The position numbers were made by a program, and so were the translations under genes. DNA of 64,000 nucleotides from Prochlorococcus sp. AG-409-L21. Its GTDB lineage: Bacteria; Cyanobacteriota; Cyanobacteriia; PCC-6307; Cyanobiaceae. Positions 48,631 through 58,115 of the stretch are shown here, in pieces. The stretch is from assembly GCA_003215475.1 (NCBI GenBank), contig QCKH01000004.1, positions 1 to 64,000 of the forward strand. Reading direction: 5' to 3'. The number at the start of each line of letters is the position of its first letter. Within the stretch, counting starts at the first letter, position 1. The notes under the pieces are model-generated. The model worked only from the letters and a program-made list of their open reading frames with translations, had not been told where the DNA came from and made no database searches.

Positions 48631-49533
48631 ATGGGACTAATTGGAAGTTGGATTAAAAACAATCCTATACGTACACTGTTTTTGATACCGATTATACTTG
48701 TTGCTGCGATTTCAATATCGCATGTTGTGACATGGTATAGTATCGCAAACCCAATTAATTGGGCAATTTATCTATCAATTGCAATTGAAGTCGGTGCGAT
48801 GACGGCATTAGTTGCTGCAACAAATAGAGTGAAAGGTGGTGTTTGGTTTATGTTTGGATTAGTCACATTTATCCAAATGGTGGGAAATATATATTTTTCT
48901 TTTAAGGAAATTGATGAAACTGGGGAGTTATGGTACTCGTGGATAGAATTAACTACACCTGTATGGGAAATGATGGGTACAGAATTAACTGATACAGTAT
49001 CTCTTAAACGGTGGTTAGCATTTTTAGAAGGTGGTTTATTACCTATAATTTCACTAACTTCTTTACATTTTTTCGTTAAATATAATAAAGTAGAAGATGA
49101 AGAAAAAGAAGAAAATCAAGAAATAGATATGGATAAAATGAGGCAAGAAATAAAAGAAGAATTATTAGTTGAACTTTTACGAAAAGAAACTGCAATTAAA
49201 GAAGAAACTAATGAAGAAGAATCTACTACAACACCAACAGAAGTTGAAGTGGATGAAACTGATTATTTATTATCCTCCGAAGCCAATAAAACTAATTTGG
49301 AAGAATCTATTGAACAAGCCGAAGAAATAAAAGATTTGTATGGCGAAAATAAAAGTGAAGGAGAAATTGTAGAAGAAGAGATTTTAAAAAAAGCATTAGA
49401 TGAGTATAATGAAAAAAAAAGTGGTGAAACTAAAACAACAGTAGTTAAAAATTCGCCAACTGTAATACAAACACAAACCGGTAAAGTTAAATTTAAAAAA
49501 GCAATTTCTAAAAATATACAAAGAATAGATTAA
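48631..49533 (+). CDS. multi-pass membrane protein with acidic tail (300 aa)
   Basis: Several hydrophobic segments (LFLIPIILVAAISISHVV, WAIYLSIAIEVGAMTALVAA, VWFMFGLVTFIQMVGNIYF). Confidence 0.75.
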   Translation: MGLIGSWIKNNPIRTLFLIPIILVAAISISHVVTWYSIANPINWAIYLSIAIEVGAMTALVAATNRVKGGVWFMFGLVTFIQMVGNIYFSFKEIDETGELWYSWIELTTPVWEMMGTELTDTVSLKRWLAFLEGGLLPIISLTSLHFFVKYNKVEDEEKEENQEIDMDKMRQEIKEELLVELLRKETAIKEETNEEESTTTPTEVEVDETDYLLSSEANKTNLEESIEQAEEIKDLYGENKSEGEIVEEEILKKALDEYNEKKSGETKTTVVKNSPTVIQTQTGKVKFKKAISKNIQRID

Positions 49534-50141
49534 TGGTTATAGATGAAAATACATATAAATTAAAGGAGGACAATTTTTATAATAAATCTTTTGATAAAAA
49601 TCAAATTGTTATTGGAAATTCTTTTTCTCATAGTTTAAATCATTTCACTGGTTGGTTAAATAGATTAGATGGGGAATATAAAGAAACTGCACATTATACA
49701 ATTACTAGAAAAGGAGAAATATATCAACATTTCGATACTAATAATTACTCTAATTTTGTAAATGAAAAAAGGGTTGATAAAAAAATTATTTCTATAGTAT
49801 TAGAGAATTTAGGGTGGTTAAAAAAAGATTTGAAGGCAGACAAGTACATTGACTGGGTAGGTAATATTTATAAAAGAAGGGTTAAAGTTTTAGAAAAGAG
49901 ATGGAGAGGACAACAATATTGGGATCCATATACACCAAAACAATTTAATACTACAGTTAAGTTAGTTAAGTTTTTGTGTAATAAATACGATATTGATAAT
50001 AAATGTGTAGGGCATAATACATTTATTAAAGATATTGAGGATTTTAAAGGAGTTGTTTATCGAAGTAATTATTATAAAGATAATACAGATGTTAATCCTT
50101 CTTGGAATTTTTATAAATTTAAAGAAAAAATAGAAAAATAA
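49533..50141 (+). CDS. N-acetylmuramoyl-L-alanine amidase-like (PGRP/amidase_2 fold)
   Basis: FSHSLNHFTGWL…ETAHYTITRKGEIYQHFDTNNYSNF…SIVLENLGWL…KCVGHNTFIKD. Confidence 0.7.
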   Translation: MVIDENTYKLKEDNFYNKSFDKNQIVIGNSFSHSLNHFTGWLNRLDGEYKETAHYTITRKGEIYQHFDTNNYSNFVNEKRVDKKIISIVLENLGWLKKDLKADKYIDWVGNIYKRRVKVLEKRWRGQQYWDPYTPKQFNTTVKLVKFLCNKYDIDNKCVGHNTFIKDIEDFKGVVYRSNYYKDNTDVNPSWNFYKFKEKIEK

Positions 50142-51538
50142 TGAAAAAACAACTAAAAGAGGAACTTAAAAGATTTAATCAGATATTAAATTATGAATTA
50201 TCGGGTAATAATTTAATAAGGGAATCTGTTAGTGTGTTTAGCGACGCAATAATTAATAAATTAACACCCTCTTTACCCCTTAATTCTGAAAGTGATGATG
50301 TAGAATCAATTACCCTTTTACAAAAAACTTTAGTAGATTTAGGTAAATTAAATAAAAATTATGGAATTGATGGGGACGGGGTTGACGGTGATTTTGGTGG
50401 TGACACTAAAAAGGCATTATATAAAACAATAAAAAGTGAACAATTGAATGATATTAACATAGATGAGTTTGAAACGGTATTAGATGATAATTCGGACAAA
50501 ATAGTTAATACGTTAGATAATCATGCAGATTTCTTTAAAAGATATGTGAAACAAGGTGGTGTTAGTAAAGATAAATTTAAGAAATGTAAATCTATAACGT
50601 CATACAAAGATTTAGATTTTGTCCCTAAAAAAAATATGTGCCATACGAGAACAACTATTGCAGAAACACTTAACGAGGTGTTTCCTAAAGAATCACCAAT
50701 TAATAAGGCAGCCATTTTATCCGTTATGATAAAAGAACAGGGTAGGGGTAATAAGATTTGTGCACCAAACAATAATTATGCAGGTATACAAACCGATGCT
50801 GGAAGATGGGGAGATTTAGACGATAAAATAGATGCACAATTTTGTGCTAAAGACGCAGAAAGAGTCAGATCTTTTGCTTCATTTACTAGTTTAAGTAATG
50901 GTTTATCATTCATAAAAAAATCATTTGATAGAAAAAATTGGTTTGTTAAACTTTTAGTAGATAGTGATGATGAAAATGTAGAAACGGAAGAAGTAGATAT
51001 AGAAAAAATTTCTAAAAATCATGCAATTATTTGGCAAACTAAATGGAATTTGAGTTTAAATAAAGAAGAATTTAATAGGTTTAAAAAATATGGATACAAT
51101 CCTTATATGAAAAATAAATCCTTTGCAGATAAAAAAGGGATATATAAAAAATCTGTTAATGACTTAACTACAGAAGAAAAAAAACAACACGACAAAAAAG
51201 ATAAATTTTACAGAAGTCCTGAAAAAATACAAAAAAGTTTAGACTCAGTAAGTAACCACTTTATGACTGCATATAATATATTTAAAGAATTGGGGGGTGA
51301 AGAACCTATAATTACACAACCCGGAATTGATGATGAAATAGATATGGTAGTTGACTTACCACAAGTAACTATAACAACATCTAAAAATAGAGGTGGTGGT
51401 GGAACAATGTGGTTTGACCCAGATGACTTCAAATCAAAGAAAGATACTATAATACCAAATATTTATGGTAGAGAGATAGATATAAAAAAGGGAGATATAG
51501 TTCCCGATCATTTAAGAAATGATGATGACGATTTTTAA
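50141..51538 (+). CDS. cell-wall hydrolase candidate with peptidoglycan-binding-like and glucosaminidase-like regions
   Basis: LLQKTLVDLGKLNKNYGIDGDGVDGDFGGDTKKAL; NKAAILSVMIKEQGRGNKICAPNNNYAGIQTD. Confidence 0.6.
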   Translation: MKKQLKEELKRFNQILNYELSGNNLIRESVSVFSDAIINKLTPSLPLNSESDDVESITLLQKTLVDLGKLNKNYGIDGDGVDGDFGGDTKKALYKTIKSEQLNDINIDEFETVLDDNSDKIVNTLDNHADFFKRYVKQGGVSKDKFKKCKSITSYKDLDFVPKKNMCHTRTTIAETLNEVFPKESPINKAAILSVMIKEQGRGNKICAPNNNYAGIQTDAGRWGDLDDKIDAQFCAKDAERVRSFASFTSLSNGLSFIKKSFDRKNWFVKLLVDSDDENVETEEVDIEKISKNHAIIWQTKWNLSLNKEEFNRFKKYGYNPYMKNKSFADKKGIYKKSVNDLTTEEKKQHDKKDKFYRSPEKIQKSLDSVSNHFMTAYNIFKELGGEEPIITQPGIDDEIDMVVDLPQVTITTSKNRGGGGTMWFDPDDFKSKKDTIIPNIYGREIDIKKGDIVPDHLRNDDDDF

Positions 51539-51551
51539 AAAATAAAAAGAT

Positions 51552-52088
51552 ATGAACCAACATGATGAAACAAGAAAAATATTAGAATTAATTAGAGAAA
51601 GTGGTAGAAAAGTATCTCCCACTAAAAAATTAATTAATGAGCAAGACATAAGCGCCCAAAAACAAGATGAAAATGCGTTAGACCCTACAGAAATTAGAGA
51701 ACAAGAAAGGTTATTTAGGGATACTGTAACACAAAGAGTTAAATTTAATCAATTAAAATTATATCCTAAGGCTCAGAATGTAGAATGGAGTGGTAAGTTT
51801 ACGGATAATGAAATTGAATGGTTTTATTCGTTAGATGATTCACAAGGGGTTTATATTACAACTGACTTATTACAACTTAGGGAGGATACAATGAAATTAC
51901 TTCAAAAGTTAATAGGTTATTATAAAACATGGTCAGAAGATTGGGCAAAAAGAATTGCAGAAGAATATGAGAATGATTTGGTAGACGAAGAAAATGCTGA
52001 AGAAGGACCAGAAAGTTTAGAATCACCAGGATTTGGGGAAGAAGGAGGAGGTGAAACTATGCCACAAACCCCAACTACCGATGCTTAA
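51552..52088 (+). CDS. hypothetical protein (178 aa)
   Basis: Intact ORF. Confidence 0.7.
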   Translation: MNQHDETRKILELIRESGRKVSPTKKLINEQDISAQKQDENALDPTEIREQERLFRDTVTQRVKFNQLKLYPKAQNVEWSGKFTDNEIEWFYSLDDSQGVYITTDLLQLREDTMKLLQKLIGYYKTWSEDWAKRIAEEYENDLVDEENAEEGPESLESPGFGEEGGGETMPQTPTTDA

Positions 52089-52461
52089 AATTAATATAGA
52101 CTTAAAGGCAATCTTAATATTATCACTAGCCGTTGCACTGGTTTTAAGTTTAGTGTTTAGACCTAGTGTGCCTATAGAAGAATATGAGAAGGAGATTGAA
52201 ATTTTAAAAAGACAAAATCAAGAGTTGATGATGTCTAATGATAGTATTACTAAAGCAAATAATAAATTACAGAAAGAAATTGAAGTAATATTATATGCTA
52301 TTGATAGTACTAAATCAGTTTTAGCTGCAACTGAACATAAATTAGAAGAATTAGAAAAAAGAAGAAATGAAGTATCTAATATCGTTGATAATATGGATAG
52401 CGATGACGTTACCAATACTATCTCAGACTATCTCAAAAGGAGAGGTCAAAACAATCGTTGA
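52081..52461 (+). CDS. i-spanin-like protein: N-terminal TM segment plus coiled coil
   Basis: MLKINIDLKAILILSLAVALVLSLVFRP…EYEKEIEILKRQNQELMMSN…; ATG 52081 overlaps previous stop. Confidence 0.6.
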   Translation: MLKINIDLKAILILSLAVALVLSLVFRPSVPIEEYEKEIEILKRQNQELMMSNDSITKANNKLQKEIEVILYAIDSTKSVLAATEHKLEELEKRRNEVSNIVDNMDSDDVTNTISDYLKRRGQNNR

Positions 52462-52825
52462 TGATAGTGGTGACACATTAGTTATTATGAACTTAGAAGA
52501 CGCTAAGGTAATTCTTAATGATCTTTTAGAATATGAAATTGCAGATAGTTTATTAACTGTATATAAAGAAAAAGATTCTTTAAATACTGAAACAATTACA
52601 CTACAGAAGGAAGTCATATTTAAATTAATGGAAAAATCCGATAACCAAGCAGAGCAAATAAAAAACTTTCAACAGTTATTAGATAATAAAGATGAAGAGT
52701 TAGGACATAAAGATGATACTTTAAAACAGTATAAAAAAGAACTAAGAAAACAAAAATTTCTAAAATTTTTAGGTTTTGGTGGATCAGTAATTTTACCTAT
52801 TATCGCAATATTAATTTTAGTCTGA
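52367..52825 (+). CDS. secreted coiled-coil protein with C-terminal TM; overlaps preceding gene (spanin-pair-like)
   Basis: Signal-like MKYLISLIIWIAMTLPILSQ, coiled coil, C-terminal FGGSVILPIIAILILV; 95-nt out-of-frame overlap. Confidence 0.65.
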   Translation: MKYLISLIIWIAMTLPILSQTISKGEVKTIVDDSGDTLVIMNLEDAKVILNDLLEYEIADSLLTVYKEKDSLNTETITLQKEVIFKLMEKSDNQAEQIKNFQQLLDNKDEELGHKDDTLKQYKKELRKQKFLKFLGFGGSVILPIIAILILV

Positions 52826-52843
52826 TTTTTTTAATAAATTTTA

Positions 52844-52852
52844 ATATTTATA
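52844..52852 (+). promoter_or_regulatory. late-promoter-like motif ATATTTATA
   Basis: Exact motif, 18 nt before GTG 52871. Confidence 0.5.
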
Positions 52853-52870
52853 AATAAACATTATCTCATT

Positions 52871-53131
52871 GTGGAAGATAGAGAATTAAAACATATTATT
52901 AGGGAAGCATTAACTAAAACGGATGAAAACAAAATTGGTGTTATGATTCGTAAAGAGATAAGAGATGCTTTTGGTAAAGATTTAGAAAAAAAAGTTACTG
53001 CTATTGTAGAAAAACAAATAAAAGGTACTAAATTTGAAAAAGAAGTGGTAAAAATAAGTAAAGATGTATTAGAACAACTTTATAGAGAATTATGGATGAG
53101 GAGAATGTTTTGGAAAAATGCAATTAAATAA
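52871..53131 (+). CDS. small basic/acidic hypothetical protein (86 aa)
   Basis: ORF with GTG start, TAATG coupling to next gene. Confidence 0.65.
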   Translation: MEDRELKHIIREALTKTDENKIGVMIRKEIRDAFGKDLEKKVTAIVEKQIKGTKFEKEVVKISKDVLEQLYRELWMRRMFWKNAIK

Positions 53132-54282
53132 TGGGAACTAGCGAAGCATACGAAAAATATAATAAGGTTAAAAAAGTAATAAAATCTTGTGAAAATGAGG
53201 CACAATTAAATGTCGCAATAAGAATGTTTAATATATTATTAGAAAAATATGGTAAAGACATTCCTGACAATAATCTTCATATATTAAAAGAATTATTAAG
53301 TCTTATGAGACTTAAATGTACAGGTGATGAAGAAATTAATGAAATATTTAATAGTGGTGAAGATTTTAGTAAACAATTAGGGTTAAGTCAAACAAGAGAG
53401 TTAAGAGATTTAGCACCTAAAATGTTAAAAGAAATTAATATAGGAACACAAATTGAACAAAACCATTTACCTTTAGAACAAGCTAAAGAGTTAGCTACAC
53501 AAAATGTACAACAAATATCAGATTACTATACTAATCCAGATTATTGTATAATTGCGGTGGAGAGTAAATCAGGTAATAAAAAAACAGTTAGGGTTGAGAA
53601 AAAAGTATATGAAAAAAGCGAAGTAGAAAAAGATGTTTTAATTATGGATGATATGGAAATATTTCATGAAGATTTAGATACTAATGAAATTGCAAATAGA
53701 TTAAGAGATCAGTTAAGACAACAACAGAGAAAAAAGTTTACTAAAAAAGAAATTTTTGATAAGATAAGGGAAAAACGTCAACAAGAACTAGAAAGAAGAA
53801 GGTCCGAAGATTTTATTGAAGATGAAGAACTAGAAGAAGCCACTGGTGCGTCTAGTGCAGGTGCGTTTGTAGGTCCATTAAATCAAGAACCAATCACTAA
53901 AAGATTTGCTAAAAATGAAATACCGGTGACGAAAAATGGTATCACTAAACCTATAGGTAAAATGTATTCAATGGATATTTTAGAAGAAGATGAAGAAATA
54001 GAAGAAGCAGTAGATTATGGGGGTGCGGTAGGATCTTATGTTACACCAGCAATGTGGGCTAAAAACAAAAAGAATTGGAGGGGTGCACATAAATTAGCAT
54101 ATCCGGGAGGTAAATTTGTTAATATTAAAAAGAAATGTAGTACTCACCCTTATTGTGATCAAGGTGCGGGTGGACCGAGTGGGTCTCCTATAACACTTTC
54201 TAACACATCGGATATGAAAATAGACAATGTATTTAATGAAAATAAAATAATTAAAAAAAGTAATTTAAAACTTAAAAAATAA
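53131..54282 (+). CDS. hypothetical virion-associated protein (383 aa) with internal repeat
   Basis: EDEELEEATGASSAGAFVGPL and EDEEIEEAVDYGGAVGSYVTPAMW repeats. Confidence 0.7.
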   Translation: MGTSEAYEKYNKVKKVIKSCENEAQLNVAIRMFNILLEKYGKDIPDNNLHILKELLSLMRLKCTGDEEINEIFNSGEDFSKQLGLSQTRELRDLAPKMLKEINIGTQIEQNHLPLEQAKELATQNVQQISDYYTNPDYCIIAVESKSGNKKTVRVEKKVYEKSEVEKDVLIMDDMEIFHEDLDTNEIANRLRDQLRQQQRKKFTKKEIFDKIREKRQQELERRRSEDFIEDEELEEATGASSAGAFVGPLNQEPITKRFAKNEIPVTKNGITKPIGKMYSMDILEEDEEIEEAVDYGGAVGSYVTPAMWAKNKKNWRGAHKLAYPGGKFVNIKKKCSTHPYCDQGAGGPSGSPITLSNTSDMKIDNVFNENKIIKKSNLKLKK

Positions 54283-54301
54283 GACATTATCTAATTAATG
54301 T

Positions 54302-54310
54302 ATATTTATA
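54302..54310 (+). promoter_or_regulatory. late-promoter-like motif ATATTTATA
   Basis: Exact motif, 17 nt before ATG 54328. Confidence 0.5.
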
Positions 54311-54327
54311 TATAAACAAACAATAAA

Positions 54328-55176
54328 ATGGAAAAGAAATTTTTAACTAAAAATACAAAAGTTACCATTAATGAAGAGGCGGCACCTAATGGATTAAAAA
54401 CTTATGAAAAAATCCATAAAGAAGATGCAACTATTAATAATGATGCATTAAAGGAGATTGGGAAGAAGTTAGAAGATTATTATGGTGATGAATTAAAAGA
54501 ATTAGATCCGGTATTAAAGGTAGATAGAGAACAAGAATCAACTGGTGATGTAGATGTATATGATATTGAAGCATTAGGTACTGGAATGCAGGCATTAAAA
54601 TATGATGATGAAGGTAGTGAAGTATTTAAAAAGTTTATGAAAAGAATGGACGATTTAAATGATACCTCAGAATACGATAAAGAATTTGGTACTAAAGATG
54701 GTTTCGGTGCAACAGACAAAAAAGATGACACTTATGAGAAATTAGAGAAAGCATCTGATGAGTATAAAAAGAATAAATATGATGAACCTAACCCTGAAAT
54801 TGCAACACGTAGAGTAAGAGTTCAAACAGAGTCAAAAAATGAAAAAATGAAAAGATTAAATTTTAAAAACGAATTTACTTCAATAGAAGAAGTTAAAGAA
54901 TTAATACCTGAAAATTATAAGGTGGATGATCACACATTTTTAATGACAGATGGAAACCAAACATATAAATTTAGATGGGACGAATCTTTAAAAGAGGCAA
55001 CAGTATTAAATTATAAAAACACTCAACAAATTAGTGAAAATGTTGATAAAATGAAAAAACTTTATGATTTTAAATATGGTGATGTAAACACTAAAACCAA
55101 TGATTATACTGAAGAAACAAAAGTTTTTAAAAATTTAATGGAATCTATTAAAGATAAAGATTTATTATCTGAATAA
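54328..55176 (+). CDS. hypothetical protein (282 aa)
   Basis: Intact ORF. Confidence 0.75.
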   Translation: MEKKFLTKNTKVTINEEAAPNGLKTYEKIHKEDATINNDALKEIGKKLEDYYGDELKELDPVLKVDREQESTGDVDVYDIEALGTGMQALKYDDEGSEVFKKFMKRMDDLNDTSEYDKEFGTKDGFGATDKKDDTYEKLEKASDEYKKNKYDEPNPEIATRRVRVQTESKNEKMKRLNFKNEFTSIEEVKELIPENYKVDDHTFLMTDGNQTYKFRWDESLKEATVLNYKNTQQISENVDKMKKLYDFKYGDVNTKTNDYTEETKVFKNLMESIKDKDLLSE

Positions 55177-55201
55177 ACCACAAATCTAAAACCACATAAT
55201 T

Positions 55202-55226
55202 AAACCTCCATTTGGGGGTTTTTTTA
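55202..55226 (+). terminator. rho-independent terminator
   Basis: AAACCTCC-ATTT-GGGGGTTT followed by T-tract. Confidence 0.85.
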
Positions 55227-55236
55227 TGCCTTATAT

Positions 55237-55245
55237 ATATTTATA
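55237..55245 (+). promoter_or_regulatory. late-promoter-like motif ATATTTATA
   Basis: Exact motif, 4 nt before ATG 55250, right after a terminator. Confidence 0.55.
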
Positions 55246-55249
55246 AGTA

Positions 55250-56005
55250 ATGGGTTTAAATTTTAAAAATATATTATTAGAATCAATAATTGACGAATTA
55301 GATAATCTAAGTAGAATGGATAAAGCGGTTCTTAAGTTTATCCACAACTCTATGTCACAAGAAAAATTTCCTCATCTAGTTGGTAATAAAAGCTATGATT
55401 TTGATGCTAGTGACGCACTAAGAATTAATGATTTAATTAATAGTTTTGGTTTAAAAGATTATGACTATGCTTTCAAAATGTGGAATTTTTATAAAAGGTT
55501 TGGGAATGTCTTATTTGATGATGAGGTATTTGATGACTTTTCATACAAACAAGAAGATTATGATGATGCAACTAAACTTATAGTTGCAAAATATTATATA
55601 GATAATCTAGTAGGTAGGGAAATTTATCCGGGATGGACAATAGAAATGATGGAAGATCCAATTGGTATGGTAGAAGAAGATGTTATGACGTTTACAGTGG
55701 GTAATGATAAGTCAGAAGTAATATATCTCTATTTACTAGATTTAAATGGTAAAAGATTACAGGGAGATATAATTACTCATAATGTAGGATTAGGCGCATA
55801 TTTTGTGGAAGCAGGTATATCTAAACATAATGATGTTATTGATAGTATTGAGATACCAAACCCTTTAAAAGAAAGATTAATAGATTTAAGTGATGAAAGT
55901 TTGGAAAAATATTTTGATTTCATTATTGAACAAATACAAGATGAGATTGAAGAATGGGATGAAGACATCCTACACTACTACAAAGATTGGGAACCAGAAA
56001 GGTAA
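55250..56005 (+). CDS. hypothetical protein (251 aa)
   Basis: Intact ORF. Confidence 0.75.
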   Translation: MGLNFKNILLESIIDELDNLSRMDKAVLKFIHNSMSQEKFPHLVGNKSYDFDASDALRINDLINSFGLKDYDYAFKMWNFYKRFGNVLFDDEVFDDFSYKQEDYDDATKLIVAKYYIDNLVGREIYPGWTIEMMEDPIGMVEEDVMTFTVGNDKSEVIYLYLLDLNGKRLQGDIITHNVGLGAYFVEAGISKHNDVIDSIEIPNPLKERLIDLSDESLEKYFDFIIEQIQDEIEEWDEDILHYYKDWEPER

Positions 56006-56048
56006 AATAAGTACGAAGAAACCAATAATAGAAGAAAAAAACAAAAAG

Positions 56049-56885
56049 ATGTTATTAAAAAAAGGAAGTAAAGGGGATGATGTTAAAGAATTACAAAAAT
56101 TATTAAAAATTACTGTTGATGGTGATTTTGGTCCAGCAACTGAATTAGCCGTTATGAAATTTCAAGGACAACAAGGGTTAAAAACCGATGGTATAGTCGG
56201 TCCTAAGACATGGGCAAAAATACAGAGTAGAAATGGGGGTGAACAAAATAGTGATGGGTATGTTTGGATATTAGATAATGGACATGGAGGGATAATAGAC
56301 GGTGTATATCAAACATCTGGTAAACGATCACCTAAATGGGAAGATGGTACACAGTTATTTGAAGGAGAGTTCAATAGAGCGGTTGTAAAGAGAATAATTA
56401 AGATGTGTGAAAAGGATGGTATTGAATGTATTAATTTAGTTGATACCGAAAAAGATTTATCATTAAGATGGAGAACTGATAAAGCAAATGATATATACAG
56501 AGAAAGACAACAAAGTGATGGTAAGAAATGTATTTATGTTTCAGTACACGCTAATGGATTTAATAAAGAATCTGCACACGGTTGGTCGGTGTATACAACC
56601 GTAGGGGAAACTAAATCAGATAAAATTGCTCAGATATTACACGAAAAGGCAAAGGCAGAATTTCCTACACATAAAATGAGGATGGATAATAGAGATGGTG
56701 ATGCCGATAAAGAATCTAACTTTTGGGTTTTACGTAAAGTTGTTATGCCTTCCATATTATCAGAAAACTTTTTTATGACTAATAGAGAAGAAAGTAAACT
56801 TTTATTAAGTGAGGAAGGAAGAGATAGGATTGCTAAAATACATTACCAAATGATAAAAGAAGTAGAAAAGAATAAAATTATATAA
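56049..56885 (+). CDS. N-acetylmuramoyl-L-alanine amidase (amidase_3) with N-terminal peptidoglycan-binding domain
   Basis: MLLKKGSKGDDVKELQKLLKITVDGDFGPATELAVMKFQGQQGLKTDGIVGPKTW; WILDNGHGG…FEGEFNRAVV…ISVHANGF-like CIYVSVHANGFN…SENFFMTN; ORF track start 55890 is too far upstream. Confidence 0.88.
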   Translation: MLLKKGSKGDDVKELQKLLKITVDGDFGPATELAVMKFQGQQGLKTDGIVGPKTWAKIQSRNGGEQNSDGYVWILDNGHGGIIDGVYQTSGKRSPKWEDGTQLFEGEFNRAVVKRIIKMCEKDGIECINLVDTEKDLSLRWRTDKANDIYRERQQSDGKKCIYVSVHANGFNKESAHGWSVYTTVGETKSDKIAQILHEKAKAEFPTHKMRMDNRDGDADKESNFWVLRKVVMPSILSENFFMTNREESKLLLSEEGRDRIAKIHYQMIKEVEKNKII

Positions 56886-56930
56886 TATAGTCTTTATATA
56901 GTTCAAACCCAATATTATATTAGTGTTGTA

Positions 56931-57398
56931 ATGAATAGTGCAGAATTTATAGAATATATATCTAGACCACTTACTAGTGATGAAATGAATTTGCTATATA
57001 AGGCAAATAATATAAATTATGATAGATGTAATTTATATTATGATTTTATTACATCTTTAAATAGAAGTGTGAATAATACATTTTTAGGGGACGATGTAAT
57101 CAATTCCGAAGAAGATATTAAAAATCATTTTGAGTGGTGTTTTAATAACAGAATAGAAAAATTCGCAAAAGAAGGTATATATTTTTTAGATACTAACACA
57201 TTAAAAGAATACTTCTTCAATTTTTATATTGAAATATTTTATAATAATACTAACAAAAAAGATTCTTTAGAAAGATTAGATAAATTCCCTAATATGTCTT
57301 TTAAATACTATAGGTTAAAAACTAGATCAGATATGGATGTTTTATTAGAATTATACCGAATTTTCGATAAATCTTTAGATTTTAAATTAAAAATGTAG
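56931..57398 (+). CDS. hypothetical protein (155 aa)
   Basis: Intact ORF. Confidence 0.65.
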   Translation: MNSAEFIEYISRPLTSDEMNLLYKANNINYDRCNLYYDFITSLNRSVNNTFLGDDVINSEEDIKNHFEWCFNNRIEKFAKEGIYFLDTNTLKEYFFNFYIEIFYNNTNKKDSLERLDKFPNMSFKYYRLKTRSDMDVLLELYRIFDKSLDFKLKM

Positions 57399-57443
57399 TA
57401 TTTAGTATTTATTTTATAACAAAATAGTTTTATAGTTAGAGAT

Positions 57444-57692
57444 ATGAATAATAAAGTAAAATTTTTAGAAATAGTTTTGGCAGATTTAGTGTCACAAAGA
57501 GACACTGCAGAAATGGATTTAAATTACGTTTTAAATTCAGAGAGTAATAAAACAGAAAATAAAAAAACAGATTTTATCTCGGTTTTAGATGAAATAGTTA
57601 GAATTAACAATAAAATCCAAACACTGAGTGAATATTTAGCCCAACTCAACGCTACTACAGTAGCTAATGAGGTAGAAGCTAAAACAGAATAA
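57444..57692 (+). CDS. hypothetical protein (82 aa)
   Basis: Intact ORF. Confidence 0.65.
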   Translation: MNNKVKFLEIVLADLVSQRDTAEMDLNYVLNSESNKTENKKTDFISVLDEIVRINNKIQTLSEYLAQLNATTVANEVEAKTE

Positions 57693-57719
57693 ATAATAAC
57701 AATAATTAAATTAAGAAAA

Positions 57720-57908
57720 ATGAAAAATTTCGAAACATTAAAAGAATTAGTTGCAAGCTTAGAAGAAGATGCAGTAAAATTTTATGAAAAAAATAATAAA
57801 GCAGCAGGTACTAGAGTAAGAAAAGGGTGTCAGGAAATTAAGAATTTATGTCAAACTATTCGTGTTGAAGTGTCTGAGTTAAAGAAAAGTGATACAGTAA
57901 CAGTATAA
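57720..57908 (+). CDS. histone H1-like (Hc1 family) protein
   Basis: MKNFETLKELVASLEEDAVKFYEKNNKAAGTRVRKGCQEIKNLCQTIRVEVSELKK closely resembles Bacteroidota histone H1-like proteins. Confidence 0.8.
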   Translation: MKNFETLKELVASLEEDAVKFYEKNNKAAGTRVRKGCQEIKNLCQTIRVEVSELKKSDTVTV

Positions 57909-57926
57909 GTTATTAAATATAAATAG

Positions 57927-58115
57927 ATGGACGTTCTTAACAAAATATTTTTATTCTTATTAATACTTTCTATTCTTAATGTTATTAGGAATTCATTTTT
58001 TTTAGTGAGGAATTATATGGATGGGGAAAGATTTGTGTTAAGTAAATTTTCTTTATGGATGTTAGGGATGTCTATCTCTTATATTATATTAATTTTAATA
58101 GATGGAGTAAAATGA
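57927..58115 (+). CDS. small membrane protein (62 aa)
   Basis: Two hydrophobic segments. Confidence 0.6.
   Translation: MDVLNKIFLFLLILSILNVIRNSFFLVRNYMDGERFVLSKFSLWMLGMSISYIILILIDGVK

Noticed and set aside
50521-50772. Minus-strand ORF in the hydrolase gene as a hidden holin
   Set aside because: No clear TM organisation and fully antisense to a supported gene
57909-57926. ATATAAATAG before ATG 57927 as a T4-style late promoter (TATAAATA)
   Set aside because: Single weak occurrence in the orientation opposite to the recurrent ATATTTATA motif; likely AT-rich background
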